A stretch of DNA of 64,000 nucleotides, from NCBI GenBank assembly GCA_019638395.1, contig JAHBTX010000001.1:992001-1056000 (forward strand), read 5' to 3'. Origin of the DNA: Cyclobacteriaceae bacterium (GTDB lineage: Bacteria > Bacteroidota > Bacteroidia > Cytophagales > Cyclobacteriaceae). The first letter of the stretch is position 1, and each line of letters starts with the position of its first letter. Below the pieces are notes generated by a model. That model was not told where the DNA came from. It did not search any database and saw only the letters and a list, made by a program, of their open reading frames with translations. Below, piece by piece: positions 1-9,289 of the stretch. Both the position numbers and the translations under genes were made by a program.

Positions 1-356
1 AACCCGCTATCATTTATAAATAACCTGATGGGAATAAGCGTAAGTCCTTTTTCCTCTACTTTTGCCTCCAACTTATTTAGTTCAGCCCGTTTCATTAATA
101 GCTTTCGTTCACGGCCTGCTTCGTGATTATAATGAGTACCCTGCGCATAAGGAGTAATGCTTATTCCTTTTACAAAAATTTCACCCTTGCTAAAATAGCA
201 ATATCCGTCTTGTAAATTCACTTTTCCTTCGCGAATGGATTTTATTTCGGTGCCGCGCAGCACAATACCGGCAATAAACTTATCTAACAACTCGTAATTA
301 AAAGTTGCCTGCTTATTGCGTATGTTGATTGTATTTGAAAAACGCTTCTCTGCCAT
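1..356 (-). CDS. smpB: SsrA-binding protein SmpB, 3' end outside window
   Basis: I translated the minus strand from the ATG at 354-356. It gives 118 residues beginning MAEKRFSNTINIRNKQA, and the frame is open to the window edge. The fold signature of SmpB is clear: an ELLDKFIAGIVLRGTEIKSI segment, then INLQDGY-like (VNLQDGYCYF) and the HYNHEAGRERKLLMKRAEL helix. SmpB binds tmRNA and delivers it to stalled ribosomes in trans-translation. About 30 C-terminal residues are missing beyond position 1. The TAG stop of the upstream thioesterase gene (357-359) touches this ATG directly, so the two are almost certainly translationally coupled. Confidence 0.95.
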   Translation of the reverse strand, partial: MAEKRFSNTINIRNKQATFNYELLDKFIAGIVLRGTEIKSIREGKVNLQDGYCYFSKGEIFVKGISITPYAQGTHYNHEAGRERKLLMKRAELNKLEAKVEEKGLTLIPIRLFINDSG

Positions 357-743
357 CTATCTGTTTATTAACCTGTATAGTTTTTCCTTCTTCAGCATCT
401 TTTGGCCTGTTCTACCAATGGCTATGATGCGGCCCTGACACGTTGCTTCTATCGTACAAATTAATTCGGTTTCTCTAAGTAATTCCACCGTAGCCGTAAT
501 CAAAACTTCCTCACCTACCCGCGCCATTCCTGTATGTTCAATCGAAAGCATGGTTCCCACACCTTCTTCATCAGCTTCTTTCATCTCCAAAAAAAATAAT
601 CGCGATGACCATTCAAAGTCGCGGGCTAATGCAAACGTAGCATAGACCGGATGCACTACCGCACCATGAAAAGCAGCGCAATCAGCCTCGGTTACACGCA
701 GCCGGTATTCTTTTGTATCTCCAGGCTTAAATAATGCTTTCAC
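357..743 (-). CDS. Hotdog-fold thioesterase (FlK-like family)
   Basis: This 128-residue protein reads as a single hotdog domain. An N-terminal TEADCAAFHGAVVHPVYAT segment leads into the central helix, and MLSIEHTGMARVGEEVLITA matches the beta-strand run of fluoroacetyl-CoA-thioesterase-like proteins. Such enzymes hydrolyse acyl-CoA thioesters; the substrate cannot be told from sequence. The start is GTG at 741-743, 11 nt below the tsaD stop, and the stop abuts smpB, so tsaD, this gene and smpB form one minus-strand transcription unit. Family assignment is fairly sure; the physiological role is unknown. Confidence 0.75.
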   Translation of the reverse strand: MKALFKPGDTKEYRLRVTEADCAAFHGAVVHPVYATFALARDFEWSSRLFFLEMKEADEEGVGTMLSIEHTGMARVGEEVLITATVELLRETELICTIEATCQGRIIAIGRTGQKMLKKEKLYRLINR

Positions 744-754
744 ACAAAGAATTT

Positions 755-1768
755 TTATCCGCTAATTACCAGGTTCGCAGCAGGTGCGACTTCCAAAGAT
801 GCAAAACGCTTGGCAACAAATTTATAATGTGCAGCTATAGCAATCATAGCTGCGTTATCGGTGCAATATTCAAACTTTGGCATAAACACATTCCAACCCG
901 CTTGATCGGCCTGAATCTGTAAGCTTTTTCGAAGCCCTGAGTTTGCCGCTACGCCTCCGGCAATTGCCACATGGTTAATGCCTGTTTGCTCAACAGCCAG
1001 TTTTAGTTTTTCCATAACCATGTTTACCAAATGAGCTTGCAGGCTGGCGCAAATATCGTTTTTATTTATCTCCACAAAACGCGGTTCAGTTTTTTTATTG
1101 TCGCGTAAAAAATAAAGAAACGCTGTTTTAATTCCACTAAATGAAAAATCCAAGCCGGGAATAGCTGTATGCGGAAAGGAAAACGCTTTAGGGTTTCCTT
1201 CCTTTGCGTATGCATCAATCAGTGGCCCACCGGGATAAGGAAAGTCCATCATCTTGGCGGCCTTATCGAACGCTTCGCCAATGGCATCGTCTCGGGTTTC
1301 GCCAATCACCTCCATGGTAAGATAATCGTGCACTACTACCAATTGCGTATGTCCGCCACTTACTGTTAAACACAAAAAAGGAAACGCTGGCCTGGGATCA
1401 TCAATAAAGTGAGCCAACACGTGTGCTTCCATGTGGTTTACCTCGAGCAATGGTACTTGCAACCCCAATGCCATACCCTTAGCAAATGAAACCCCAACTA
1501 AAAGAGAACCCAACAAACCAGGACCACGTGTAAAAGCAATTGCATTTAATTGACGGACTTGCATACCAGCCGATGTAAGGGCCTCGTTTACTACCGAGTA
1601 AATCTGCTGTTGATGTGCGCGTGAAGCTAACTCAGGCACCACCCCACCATATTTCTGGTGCACTGTTTGTGAGGCAATTACATTATTAAGTACCTTGCCG
1701 GCTTGTATTATCGATGCAGAAGTTTCATCGCACGAAGACTCAATGGCAAGGATTATGGGTTGTGTCAT
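755..1768 (-). CDS. tsaD: tRNA N6-adenosine threonylcarbamoyltransferase TsaD
   Basis: TsaD transfers the threonylcarbamoyl group to A37 of ANN-decoding tRNAs (t6A), working with TsaB and TsaE. The protein has 337 residues, the usual length. It opens with the ASKHA signature ILAIESSCDETSAS, contains the metal-binding HMEAH (His112, His116), TVSGGHTQL, and the late AGGVAANSGLR and CTDNAAMIA motifs. Its ATG lies 10 nt from the tamB ATG on the opposite strand, so the promoters of the two genes must overlap each other or the coding regions. It heads the tsaD-thioesterase-smpB unit. Confidence 0.97.
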   Translation of the reverse strand: MTQPIILAIESSCDETSASIIQAGKVLNNVIASQTVHQKYGGVVPELASRAHQQQIYSVVNEALTSAGMQVRQLNAIAFTRGPGLLGSLLVGVSFAKGMALGLQVPLLEVNHMEAHVLAHFIDDPRPAFPFLCLTVSGGHTQLVVVHDYLTMEVIGETRDDAIGEAFDKAAKMMDFPYPGGPLIDAYAKEGNPKAFSFPHTAIPGLDFSFSGIKTAFLYFLRDNKKTEPRFVEINKNDICASLQAHLVNMVMEKLKLAVEQTGINHVAIAGGVAANSGLRKSLQIQADQAGWNVFMPKFEYCTDNAAMIAIAAHYKFVAKRFASLEVAPAANLVISG

Positions 1769-1778
1769 TATTAGGTAA

Positions 1779-4700
1779 ATGAAATTGCAAGTTATTAAAA
1801 ATCGGGTTTTTATCTGGTTAAAGCGTGTGTTGCTTTACACAACCTACTTCGTGTTGTTAGTGGTAATTGGAAGCTTTTTTATTTTGCAAATACCGGCCGT
1901 TCAAAAACGCATTGCACAACGCTTTACAAATAAATTCTCACAAGTATCTGGTTTTGTAATCAACTATTCCCGCTTACACGTAGTTTGGTACGATCGTGTT
2001 GAACTAAAAGACCTGACCATAACAGATCCGGCCGGAAACACCATGCTGGGGTCTCGTAAACTCCTGGTTAATTTCAGTTTATCTTCCTTATTAAGCGATA
2101 ACAACATAAACCTGGATGCAGTTTTTCTGGAAGATGCCGACATTCGATTTTATAAAATCCCCGAACAGGACTCTACACGGGATATCAACATAAATTTATT
2201 CATTAACGAAATCAACAAACAATTTTCGGGAGGAGGTGGCGGAGCTGCCAAGCACCTTAACATTGGCGAAATTCTTATTTACCGAACCGGATTTCAACTA
2301 CACGATGACCAGAAAGATTCTATCAAACATGCCTTCGATTACAACCATATTAATTTTTTTATTGACGAAGCACAGGCGAACAACTTTAAAGTAATTGGCG
2401 ACACCATTGAACTGAAACTAAACACACTTATTGGCGAAGAAAAGAATTGCTCTCTTCCTGTTCATAATTTTTCTACCTTCTTTAGATTATCACAAACCGG
2501 AATGGACTTTTATAACCTGAGTGCGCGTGTGGGTGAAAGTACCTTAAGCGATACCATTCAGTTTTCGTATAAGACACTTGCCGATCTCAATGATTTCAAT
2601 AACAAAGTTTTACTTAAAGCCTCCCTCCGCAATTGTATTATTAAACCAGCCGATTTGGTGCTGTTTACACCCGGCATTAAACCACTGCCGCAACCTATAG
2701 CCGTATCCAGCAAAGTTAGTGGCCGTATTAACCGCCTCACCTTAAATAGTATGGAACTTGCCTTAGGCGAAACTCAGGTTGCTGGTAAGTTGCAATTGGA
2801 TGGGCTTCCTGTAATAAGTGAAACATTTATTAACCTGGACCTTAAATCGGGCAACATTTTTATTGGCGATTTGGAATTTCTGTTCCCCCGCAATATAAAC
2901 GCGCTATTGCAGCCCTTGGGGCGCTTCAAGTTTATTGGAAAGTTTACCGGCTTTATTGACGACTTTGTGGCCAACGGAAATTTTAAAGGTGCCTTTGGTC
3001 AAATTATATCCGATATCAACCTTAAAGTTGATCCGCAATACATAAATCAATCTACTTATAGTGGTAACCTTACGCTTAACCAGTTAGATCTGGGGCTCAT
3101 GCTACGCGATACAAGCACGTTTCAAAAAGTAACTTTAAGCGGTCGCATAAAAGGAAAAGGACTTACACAGGAAACAGCAGATTTTAACCTGGCCGGTAAA
3201 ATTCAATCTATTGGTATTCGCCATTACAATTACACTAATATTATTACCGATGCCCGCTTTGCGAGCGAGCTTGTGAATGGGATAGTATCCATTGACGATC
3301 CTAACCTGCAGTTGCGGGCAATTGGTGGTGTTAACATCCGATCAGGCCAGCAGGTAATTAAGGTAAAAGCACAGTTAGACACATTACTTACCAAACCAAT
3401 AGGCTTAACAAGCGATGAACTTTTTGTAAAATCGAATGTGGACATTGACATTAAGGGGCTTAAACTGGATAGCCTCTTTGGCCGCGCACAATTGGCACGC
3501 AGCCACATAGAATTCAATGGCCGATCCATGGATATTGATACCGTATATTTACAATCTTCCGTTAACAATAATATTCGTAACCTAAGTTTGCACAGTTCCT
3601 TTGCAGATGCAACCCTAACCGGAGCGTTTTACTTTTCATCACTATTCAGCGATTTACAAAAGCTGAGTCATGAGTTTCAATTAAATCTTCGTAACAATAA
3701 AGATGAAATAGAAAGCTACTATTCCAAAAAACCAAAAGCCACCCAGGATTACCAAGTTAACTTCGCCCTCAATCTTAAAAATATTAACCCGCTGCTAAGT
3801 TTGATTAATCAACCTGTTTCAGTTTCGAACGAAAGCAATATTGAAGGCTCATTTACCAATGGCTACACATCGCGCCTGGTTGCCTACTCGCGAATTGATT
3901 CGGTAACCTACAACGGAAAATATTTCCTCGATAATGAAATTGAATTCTCTGGTTCAAAAATTCGCGATAGCACCAAAGTACTGGCTGTATTGTCGGTTCA
4001 ATCTCAACGCCAGCAACTCGCTTCAAACTTTTCAACCAAACAACTTTTTGCTGAAGCCGTGTGGGACGAAAACCACATTGATGTAGGTTTAGATTTTGAT
4101 CAGGAAGGAACGAGTAATTACGTAAGGCTGCAATCAGAAATTGATTTTCTGGCTGATAGTACCCGAATCAAAGTACTACCCTCGCGCCTGCACGTTCTTG
4201 AAAAATCGTGGCAAATAGATTCTGAAAACTATACCTTGGTTAAAGGCAGCGAATGGCGAATTCACAACCTCAGGCTATTTAACCAAAACGAATCGGCACT
4301 TTTAAACGGCTCCATATCAAGTGATGCCTCCGAGCCCCTGGTGCTCACACTTTCAAATTTTGATTTAACTATTCTTAACTCCATCAGCCCATCAGAATTA
4401 GGCGGCATAGTTGATGGCTATATCGAAGTAAAAGGCCTCTACACCGAATTTGCCATGCAAAACAACGTAACCATTAAAAATCTGGAAGTGGATAATTTTT
4501 TAGTGGGCGATGTAACAGGCACTACCTTGTGGGATCGTGAAATTGATCAATTCCTGATCGATTTTTATATAGACCGACTTAACCTCAGAACCCTGAACCT
4601 TGCCGGAAATTATAATCCGGCCGACAAAAAAAGCCCGCTATTTATTAGTGCTACACTGGAAGAAACCGATTTAAAAATTGTTGAACCGTTTCTGAAAGGA

Positions 4701-6332
4701 ATTTTTTCGAAAATGGGTGGCACGCTAACCGGCAAGTATCAGATTACCGGAAATTTTTCGCAACCGCTTATACAAGGCGAAGGCAAAATTACACGTGGCC
4801 AAATCATGATCGACTACCTCAAAACGCTCTATACGTTTGATGGCACCCTGGCCATGACTCCTACTAAAATCATCTTCAACGATTTTACACTTTACGATGG
4901 GTTAAAAAACAAAGGTGTGCTGGATGGATTCCTTACCCATCGCAACTATTCCCGTTTCCGAATAAACTTAGATGCTTCCTTCACCAACTTGCAATTGCTG
5001 AATACAACCAGTAAAGACAATAGCCTGTTCTATGGCCAGGCTTATGGAACCGGTAACCTGAATATGCTTGGCCCGCTAAACAATATGAAAATTTCGGCTA
5101 CAGCCCGCACAGCAAAGAACACACGCGTTTTTATTCCAATCAGCGGCTCCGAGTCGGTAGAAAAAAGTGAGTTTATAAATTTTATTCACTTTAAGGATAC
5201 TGTTCAGCTTGCTGAACAGAAACCGAACCGGCCACCCGACAGCGAGCCCACTGGCATCATACTCGATCTGAACTTAGACATTACACCCGATGCCTACACT
5301 GAAATAATATTCGACATTAAAGCCGGTGATATTATTCGCGGATATGGCCGGGGCGATATCAAATTACAAATAGATACCAAAGGTGAGTTTAATATGTTTG
5401 GCCTGTATGAGTTTGAACAAGGATACTACAACTTTACTCTATATGATATTATCAATAAAGAATTTACCATTACCAAAGGCAGTCGCATAAGCTGGTATGG
5501 CGATCCGTATGCCGGTGTATTGGATCTTAAAGCCAGCTATCGGCAAATGGCTTCGCTTGGGCCGATCTTGCCCGATCAAAGTGAAGAAACCCAAACCTCG
5601 GCCCAGGTAAGAAGAAAGTACCCAGTTGAAGTATTACTAACCCTGGATGGCCCCATGCTTTCACCTCAAATTAACTTTGATATTGATGCAAAAAATTTAC
5701 CCGATAATGTTAGTGCCGATAACGGAACCAATGTGCAACTTAATTTTGCATTTAAAGCATTTAAGGCCAAGCTTGACGAACAGGAACTAAAGCGCCAGGT
5801 ATTTAGCCTTATCATTCTAAGAAGATTTTCACCACACGATGCCTTTAGCACCAGTGGTTCTATTTCAAACAGTGTAAGCGAGTTGCTCTCCAATCAACTA
5901 AGCTATTGGCTTACCCAGGTAGATCAAAACCTTGAAATTGATCTGGACATTGGCGCTATGGATCAGGAGGCTTTTAATACATTTCAGTTACGACTCTCCT
6001 ATTCGTTTTTGAACGGACGCCTGCGTGTTACACGCGATGGTACCTTTGGTAATCAAACCAACCAATCGGACGTAGCCAATATGATTGGTGATTGGACTAT
6101 CGATTATATGCTTACACCCGATGGCAAGTTTAAAGTAAAAATGTACAGCCGGTCTAACTTCAATCAACTAACCAACACCCTGGGTACCCAGGCAGCCGTT
6201 ACCACAGGTGTTAGCTTATTGCACACTCAAAGCTTTAACCACATAAGAGACTTGTTACGCACCACACGCGAACGCAGACGCAAACAACTTAATCTTATCC
6301 CTGACGAAGAAAATCCGGATGAATCGGACTAA
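1779..6332 (+). CDS. tamB: TamB-type translocation/assembly module protein (DUF490)
   Basis: A 1517-residue protein with one N-terminal membrane anchor (about residues 13-35, YTTYFVLLVVIGSFFILQIP) and then a long, repetitive beta-rich body of the AsmA/TamB type. The conserved C-terminal DUF490 domain covers about residues 1130-1500 (GRGDIKLQIDTKGEFNMFGLYEFEQGYYNF in part, later ILRRFSP and LSYSFLNGRLRVTRDGTFG). TamB-like proteins bridge inner and outer membranes and are linked to outer-membrane protein insertion and phospholipid transport. In Bacteroidota the gene commonly sits divergent to tsaD, as here. The stop codon overlaps the next gene by 14 nt, suggesting coupled expression. Confidence 0.93.
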   Translation: MKLQVIKNRVFIWLKRVLLYTTYFVLLVVIGSFFILQIPAVQKRIAQRFTNKFSQVSGFVINYSRLHVVWYDRVELKDLTITDPAGNTMLGSRKLLVNFSLSSLLSDNNINLDAVFLEDADIRFYKIPEQDSTRDININLFINEINKQFSGGGGGAAKHLNIGEILIYRTGFQLHDDQKDSIKHAFDYNHINFFIDEAQANNFKVIGDTIELKLNTLIGEEKNCSLPVHNFSTFFRLSQTGMDFYNLSARVGESTLSDTIQFSYKTLADLNDFNNKVLLKASLRNCIIKPADLVLFTPGIKPLPQPIAVSSKVSGRINRLTLNSMELALGETQVAGKLQLDGLPVISETFINLDLKSGNIFIGDLEFLFPRNINALLQPLGRFKFIGKFTGFIDDFVANGNFKGAFGQIISDINLKVDPQYINQSTYSGNLTLNQLDLGLMLRDTSTFQKVTLSGRIKGKGLTQETADFNLAGKIQSIGIRHYNYTNIITDARFASELVNGIVSIDDPNLQLRAIGGVNIRSGQQVIKVKAQLDTLLTKPIGLTSDELFVKSNVDIDIKGLKLDSLFGRAQLARSHIEFNGRSMDIDTVYLQSSVNNNIRNLSLHSSFADATLTGAFYFSSLFSDLQKLSHEFQLNLRNNKDEIESYYSKKPKATQDYQVNFALNLKNINPLLSLINQPVSVSNESNIEGSFTNGYTSRLVAYSRIDSVTYNGKYFLDNEIEFSGSKIRDSTKVLAVLSVQSQRQQLASNFSTKQLFAEAVWDENHIDVGLDFDQEGTSNYVRLQSEIDFLADSTRIKVLPSRLHVLEKSWQIDSENYTLVKGSEWRIHNLRLFNQNESALLNGSISSDASEPLVLTLSNFDLTILNSISPSELGGIVDGYIEVKGLYTEFAMQNNVTIKNLEVDNFLVGDVTGTTLWDREIDQFLIDFYIDRLNLRTLNLAGNYNPADKKSPLFISATLEETDLKIVEPFLKGIFSKMGGTLTGKYQITGNFSQPLIQGEGKITRGQIMIDYLKTLYTFDGTLAMTPTKIIFNDFTLYDGLKNKGVLDGFLTHRNYSRFRINLDASFTNLQLLNTTSKDNSLFYGQAYGTGNLNMLGPLNNMKISATARTAKNTRVFIPISGSESVEKSEFINFIHFKDTVQLAEQKPNRPPDSEPTGIILDLNLDITPDAYTEIIFDIKAGDIIRGYGRGDIKLQIDTKGEFNMFGLYEFEQGYYNFTLYDIINKEFTITKGSRISWYGDPYAGVLDLKASYRQMASLGPILPDQSEETQTSAQVRRKYPVEVLLTLDGPMLSPQINFDIDAKNLPDNVSADNGTNVQLNFAFKAFKAKLDEQELKRQVFSLIILRRFSPHDAFSTSGSISNSVSELLSNQLSYWLTQVDQNLEIDLDIGAMDQEAFNTFQLRLSYSFLNGRLRVTRDGTFGNQTNQSDVANMIGDWTIDYMLTPDGKFKVKMYSRSNFNQLTNTLGTQAAVTTGVSLLHTQSFNHIRDLLRTTRERRRKQLNLIPDEENPDESD

Positions 6333-7194
6333 ATTTTTATGGTGTTGTGTGGTGCTTGCACTTGCACAATCTGTGTGTGCACAGGATACTGTACAGTTCA
6401 ATTTTAAAAAAAGACAACGCATTGTAATACTAGGTTCTACCACAGCCTATACCGGAAGTATGGTAGCTTTAAGTGCTGCCTGGTATAGCCAGAACAGCCG
6501 TCAATCGTTTCGCTTTTTTAATGATGCCCGCGAATGGAAGCAGATGGATAAACTGGGACATACGTTTTCAGCCTACCAGGTATCAGCCATTAGCTCTGCC
6601 ATTTGGCAATGGAGCGGAATCAACAAACAAAAATCAGATCGCATCGGAGCGTTGGTAAGCTTTGGCATTATGTCATCCATCGAAGTGTTGGATGGATTTT
6701 CAGAAGGTTATGGAGCTTCTGTATCAGATGTAGCCGCCAATGCAGTTGGCACTGGTTTATACTGGGGCCAGCAAGTGCTTTGGAACGAAACCCGTATTTA
6801 TCCCAAATTTTCATTTCACAGAACACACTATGCTGCAGTGCGGCCAACATTGTTGGGCAATGGTTTAGCCGAAGAGATATTAAAAGATTACAACGGGCAA
6901 TCACACTGGTTATCGGTTGATATGAATAAGTTTATACCATTTCCCAAATGGTTAAATCTTGCCATTGGTTATGGAGCCGAAGGTATGGTTTATGCCAACG
7001 ATGCCAGTAATCAACAAGCCGGCTATTACCCCTATCGCAAATTTTTTCTGGGCCTTGATTTTGATTTAACGGCATTCAAATCCAGAAATAAAACCCTCAA
7101 TACATTGATTTTTATAGTCAATATGGTACGCTTGCCTGCACCAACATTAGAATTCTCCAATGGCAAGATGCAGGGGCATTGGTTTTATTTCTGA
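6319..7194 (+). CDS. DUF2279 (YfiM-like) exported protein
   Basis: A 291-residue protein with an N-terminal signal peptide (MNRTKFLWCCVVLALAQSVCAQ, cleavage likely after SVCA). It then shows hydrophobic stretches and the DUF2279 core: WKQMDKLGHTFSAYQ followed by GFSEGYGASVSDVAANAVGT, where DKxGH and the GFSxxYGxSxxD blocks are diagnostic. The C-terminus looks like envelope-associated beta structure. The gene starts inside the tamB 3' end (14-nt overlap), so it is probably co-expressed with tamB and envelope-located. Molecular function of the family is unknown. Confidence 0.75.
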   Translation: MNRTKFLWCCVVLALAQSVCAQDTVQFNFKKRQRIVILGSTTAYTGSMVALSAAWYSQNSRQSFRFFNDAREWKQMDKLGHTFSAYQVSAISSAIWQWSGINKQKSDRIGALVSFGIMSSIEVLDGFSEGYGASVSDVAANAVGTGLYWGQQVLWNETRIYPKFSFHRTHYAAVRPTLLGNGLAEEILKDYNGQSHWLSVDMNKFIPFPKWLNLAIGYGAEGMVYANDASNQQAGYYPYRKFFLGLDFDLTAFKSRNKTLNTLIFIVNMVRLPAPTLEFSNGKMQGHWFYF

Positions 7195-7240
7195 TTTCGG
7201 TTAGTTTCATTACCTTCGGTTTACCTAACCACGAATATCT

Positions 7241-7639
7241 ATGGACCTTACTGCCTTTATGAAAAAGTATGCCGACCAGATTGGTGGTCAGTTTACACAA
7301 TACGATCCAAACCACTCCATCATTATCATGCCTGTATCGGGCAACCGGTTTCAAACCGTTATTGGCACTGTAAAAAAGAATGAGTTGTACAACCGGAGTT
7401 TAATTGCGCTTACATCAAAAGTGTGCGCACTTAAAACAAACATCGATTACAAAGCACTACTGGAACAAGCTGCTCATTTTAATTATTGCCGGTTTATTGT
7501 GAATGAAAATTACCTTCAATTAGAAGCGGTTGCGGCAGTTGAAACCACCACCGAAAATACCTTAACAGAAATGCTGCAGGAGGTTGCCAACCTGGCCGAT
7601 CAATACGAACATAAACTTACCGATTCAGACATTCATTAA
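7241..7639 (+). CDS. Conserved small protein of unknown function
   Basis: A 132-residue soluble protein with no signal peptide or membrane segment. The sequence alternates short beta strands (FQTVIGTVKK, CRFIVNENYLQLEAVAAV) with an acidic C-terminal helix (LTEMLQEVANLADQYEHKL). This is loosely reminiscent of YbjN/type III chaperone-like small folds, but I do not recognise a family. It lies 46 nt after the DUF2279 gene on the same strand and directly before the rnpB promoter. The intact frame and typical codon use support a real gene. Confidence 0.6.
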   Translation: MDLTAFMKKYADQIGGQFTQYDPNHSIIIMPVSGNRFQTVIGTVKKNELYNRSLIALTSKVCALKTNIDYKALLEQAAHFNYCRFIVNENYLQLEAVAAVETTTENTLTEMLQEVANLADQYEHKLTDSDIH

Positions 7640-7647
7640 ACATTAAG

Positions 7648-7675
7648 TTGATTTCGGGTTCAATCAGTACCTTTG
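7648..7675 (+). promoter_or_regulatory. Bacteroidota-type promoter of rnpB
   Basis: TTG at 7648-7650 is followed after 17 nt by TACCTTTG at 7668-7675, a full match to the TAnnTTTG -7 box. Transcription would begin about 5-7 nt further on, which is exactly the predicted 5' end of RNase P RNA. Confidence 0.75.
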
Positions 7676-7679
7676 CAAC

Positions 7680-8078
7680 TGCAAGCCGGCTTATCGTCCC
7701 GATAGCTATCGGGAAGGAAAGTCCGGGCAACGCAGAGCATCGTACTTCCTAACAGGAAGGTGTGCCGCCAAGGCATAACAGAAAGTGCCACAGAAAACAA
7801 ACTACCCGGTTCTGACTTGTCGGGATTGGGAAAAGGTGAAAAGGTGGAGTAAGAGCCCACCGCTTTGATGGCGACATCAAGGGCATGGCAAACCTTACGA
7901 GTTGAAAGGCCAAATAGGTCACGTTCACGCAAGTGGTTAGCTGCTCGCTAATAGCGCAAGCTGATGTGATTGGGTAGGCTGCTAGATTCTGATGGCAACA
8001 TCAGAACCAGATAAATGATAAGCGTTACATCCTGATAACAATCGGGGTGTAATACAGAACCCGGCTTACAGGCTTGCA
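7680..8078 (+). ncRNA. rnpB: RNase P RNA (class A)
   Basis: The catalytic RNA of RNase P, which matures tRNA 5' ends. The ends pair as helix P1: TGCAAGCC at 7680 with GGCTTGCA ending at 8078. The universally conserved CR-I block GGAAGGAAAGTCCGGGC (7711 onward) and the 3' ACAGAACCCGGCTTAC block (8053-8069) are both present, as is an internal ACAGAAA stretch near 7790. P3 is an 18-bp perfect palindrome (7697-7714). A 13-bp hairpin at 8024-8053 precedes the 3' conserved block. A T-run after 8078 may end transcription. Antisense open frames across this interval are artefacts of its structure. Confidence 0.96.
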
Positions 8079-8122
8079 TTTTTTTAAACACATTTATTAG
8101 CGATACTAAAACCAACTTACCT

Positions 8123-9286
8123 GTGCCAAAAGTTTTACTGATTGAAGACGAAGCCAGCATTCGCGCTGTATTAAAAGATATTCTGAAAGACCAAAAAGAA
8201 CTAAAGTTAGAGGTAGATGAAGCCAAAGATGGCCAGGAAGGGTTATCCATGTTGGAAAACACCGCCTACGATATTGTTTTCTGCGATGTAAAAATGCCTA
8301 AAGTAGATGGCATGGAAGTATTGCAACAAGCCAAAGCAAAAGGCAACCCCGCCACCTTCATTATGATTTCAGCACATGGCAGTACCGAACTTGCCGTTGA
8401 CGCAACCAAACTGGGTGCTTACGATTTTCTGCAAAAACCGCCCGATCTCAACCGGTTATTGATTACACTCCGCAACGCACTTGATAAGAATAATCTTGTA
8501 AAGGAGACAAAAATTCTAAAAAAGAAAGTATCAGGTAAATATGAAATTATCGGCAACTCAGCCAGCCTGGCCGAAGTAAAACAAATGATTGAAAAAGTGG
8601 CACCAACGGAGGCTCGTGTTTTGATTACGGGGCCAAATGGTGCCGGTAAAGAACTGGTGGCCCGTCAACTTCACGAACAAAGCGCACGCAACCAAGGCCC
8701 ATTTATCGAGGTAAACTGTGCTGCCATTCCATCGGAATTAATCGAGAGTGAATTGTTCGGACATGAAAAAGGGTCTTTTACATCGGCCATTAAACAAAAG
8801 CTGGGAAAATTTGAACAGGCCGAAGGTGGCACATTGTTCCTGGACGAAATAGGTGATATGGGTGCGGCAGCCCAAGCCAAAGTATTGAGGGCCTTACAAG
8901 AAAATAAAATTACCCGCGTGGGTGGCGAAAAAGATATTTCAGTAAACGTGCGTGTTGTTGCCGCCACCAATAAAGATTTGAAGAAAGAAATTACTGAAAA
9001 CCGTTTTCGGGAAGACTTGTATCACAGACTTTCAGTAATTCTCATTAAGGTTCCGGCCCTTAACGATCGCGTTGAAGACATTCCCTTATTAGTTGAAAAA
9101 TTTCTGACCGATATAGCGCAGGAATACGGCAGCAAGAAAAAAGATATTGATAAAGAAGGCTTGGCCCTGCTAAAAGCACATAATTGGACAGGCAACATTC
9201 GCGAATTGCGAAATGTGGTTGAGAGACTAATAATAATGAGTGATGGACCGACTATCAAGTCCAACGAAGTAAAAAAGTACCTGTAG
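8123..9286 (+). CDS. Response regulator with sigma-54-type AAA+ domain, no DNA-binding domain
   Basis: A 387-residue protein starting at GTG 8123. Residues 1-120 are a receiver domain with acidic pocket (E8, D9), phosphoacceptor D55 (FCDVKMP) and K105. Residues about 140-375 are an NtrC-type AAA+ domain: Walker A GPNGAGKE (170-177), Walker B FLDEIGD and the R-finger region RVVAATNKDLK. Two things differ from NtrC. The sigma-54-contacting GAFTGA loop reads GSFTSA (217-222), and the protein ends just after the AAA+ lid with no Fis-type helix-turn-helix, so it is about 60-80 residues short. It may act from solution or not through sigma-54 at all. It is monocistronic; no histidine kinase is adjacent. 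Confidence 0.9.
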   Translation: MPKVLLIEDEASIRAVLKDILKDQKELKLEVDEAKDGQEGLSMLENTAYDIVFCDVKMPKVDGMEVLQQAKAKGNPATFIMISAHGSTELAVDATKLGAYDFLQKPPDLNRLLITLRNALDKNNLVKETKILKKKVSGKYEIIGNSASLAEVKQMIEKVAPTEARVLITGPNGAGKELVARQLHEQSARNQGPFIEVNCAAIPSELIESELFGHEKGSFTSAIKQKLGKFEQAEGGTLFLDEIGDMGAAAQAKVLRALQENKITRVGGEKDISVNVRVVAATNKDLKKEITENRFREDLYHRLSVILIKVPALNDRVEDIPLLVEKFLTDIAQEYGSKKKDIDKEGLALLKAHNWTGNIRELRNVVERLIIMSDGPTIKSNEVKKYL

Positions 9287-9289
9287 CCT

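Noticed and set aside
7660-8262. Two minus-strand frames over the RNase P gene
   Set aside because: Interval is fully explained by rnpB and the regulator start; the frames follow RNA helices.
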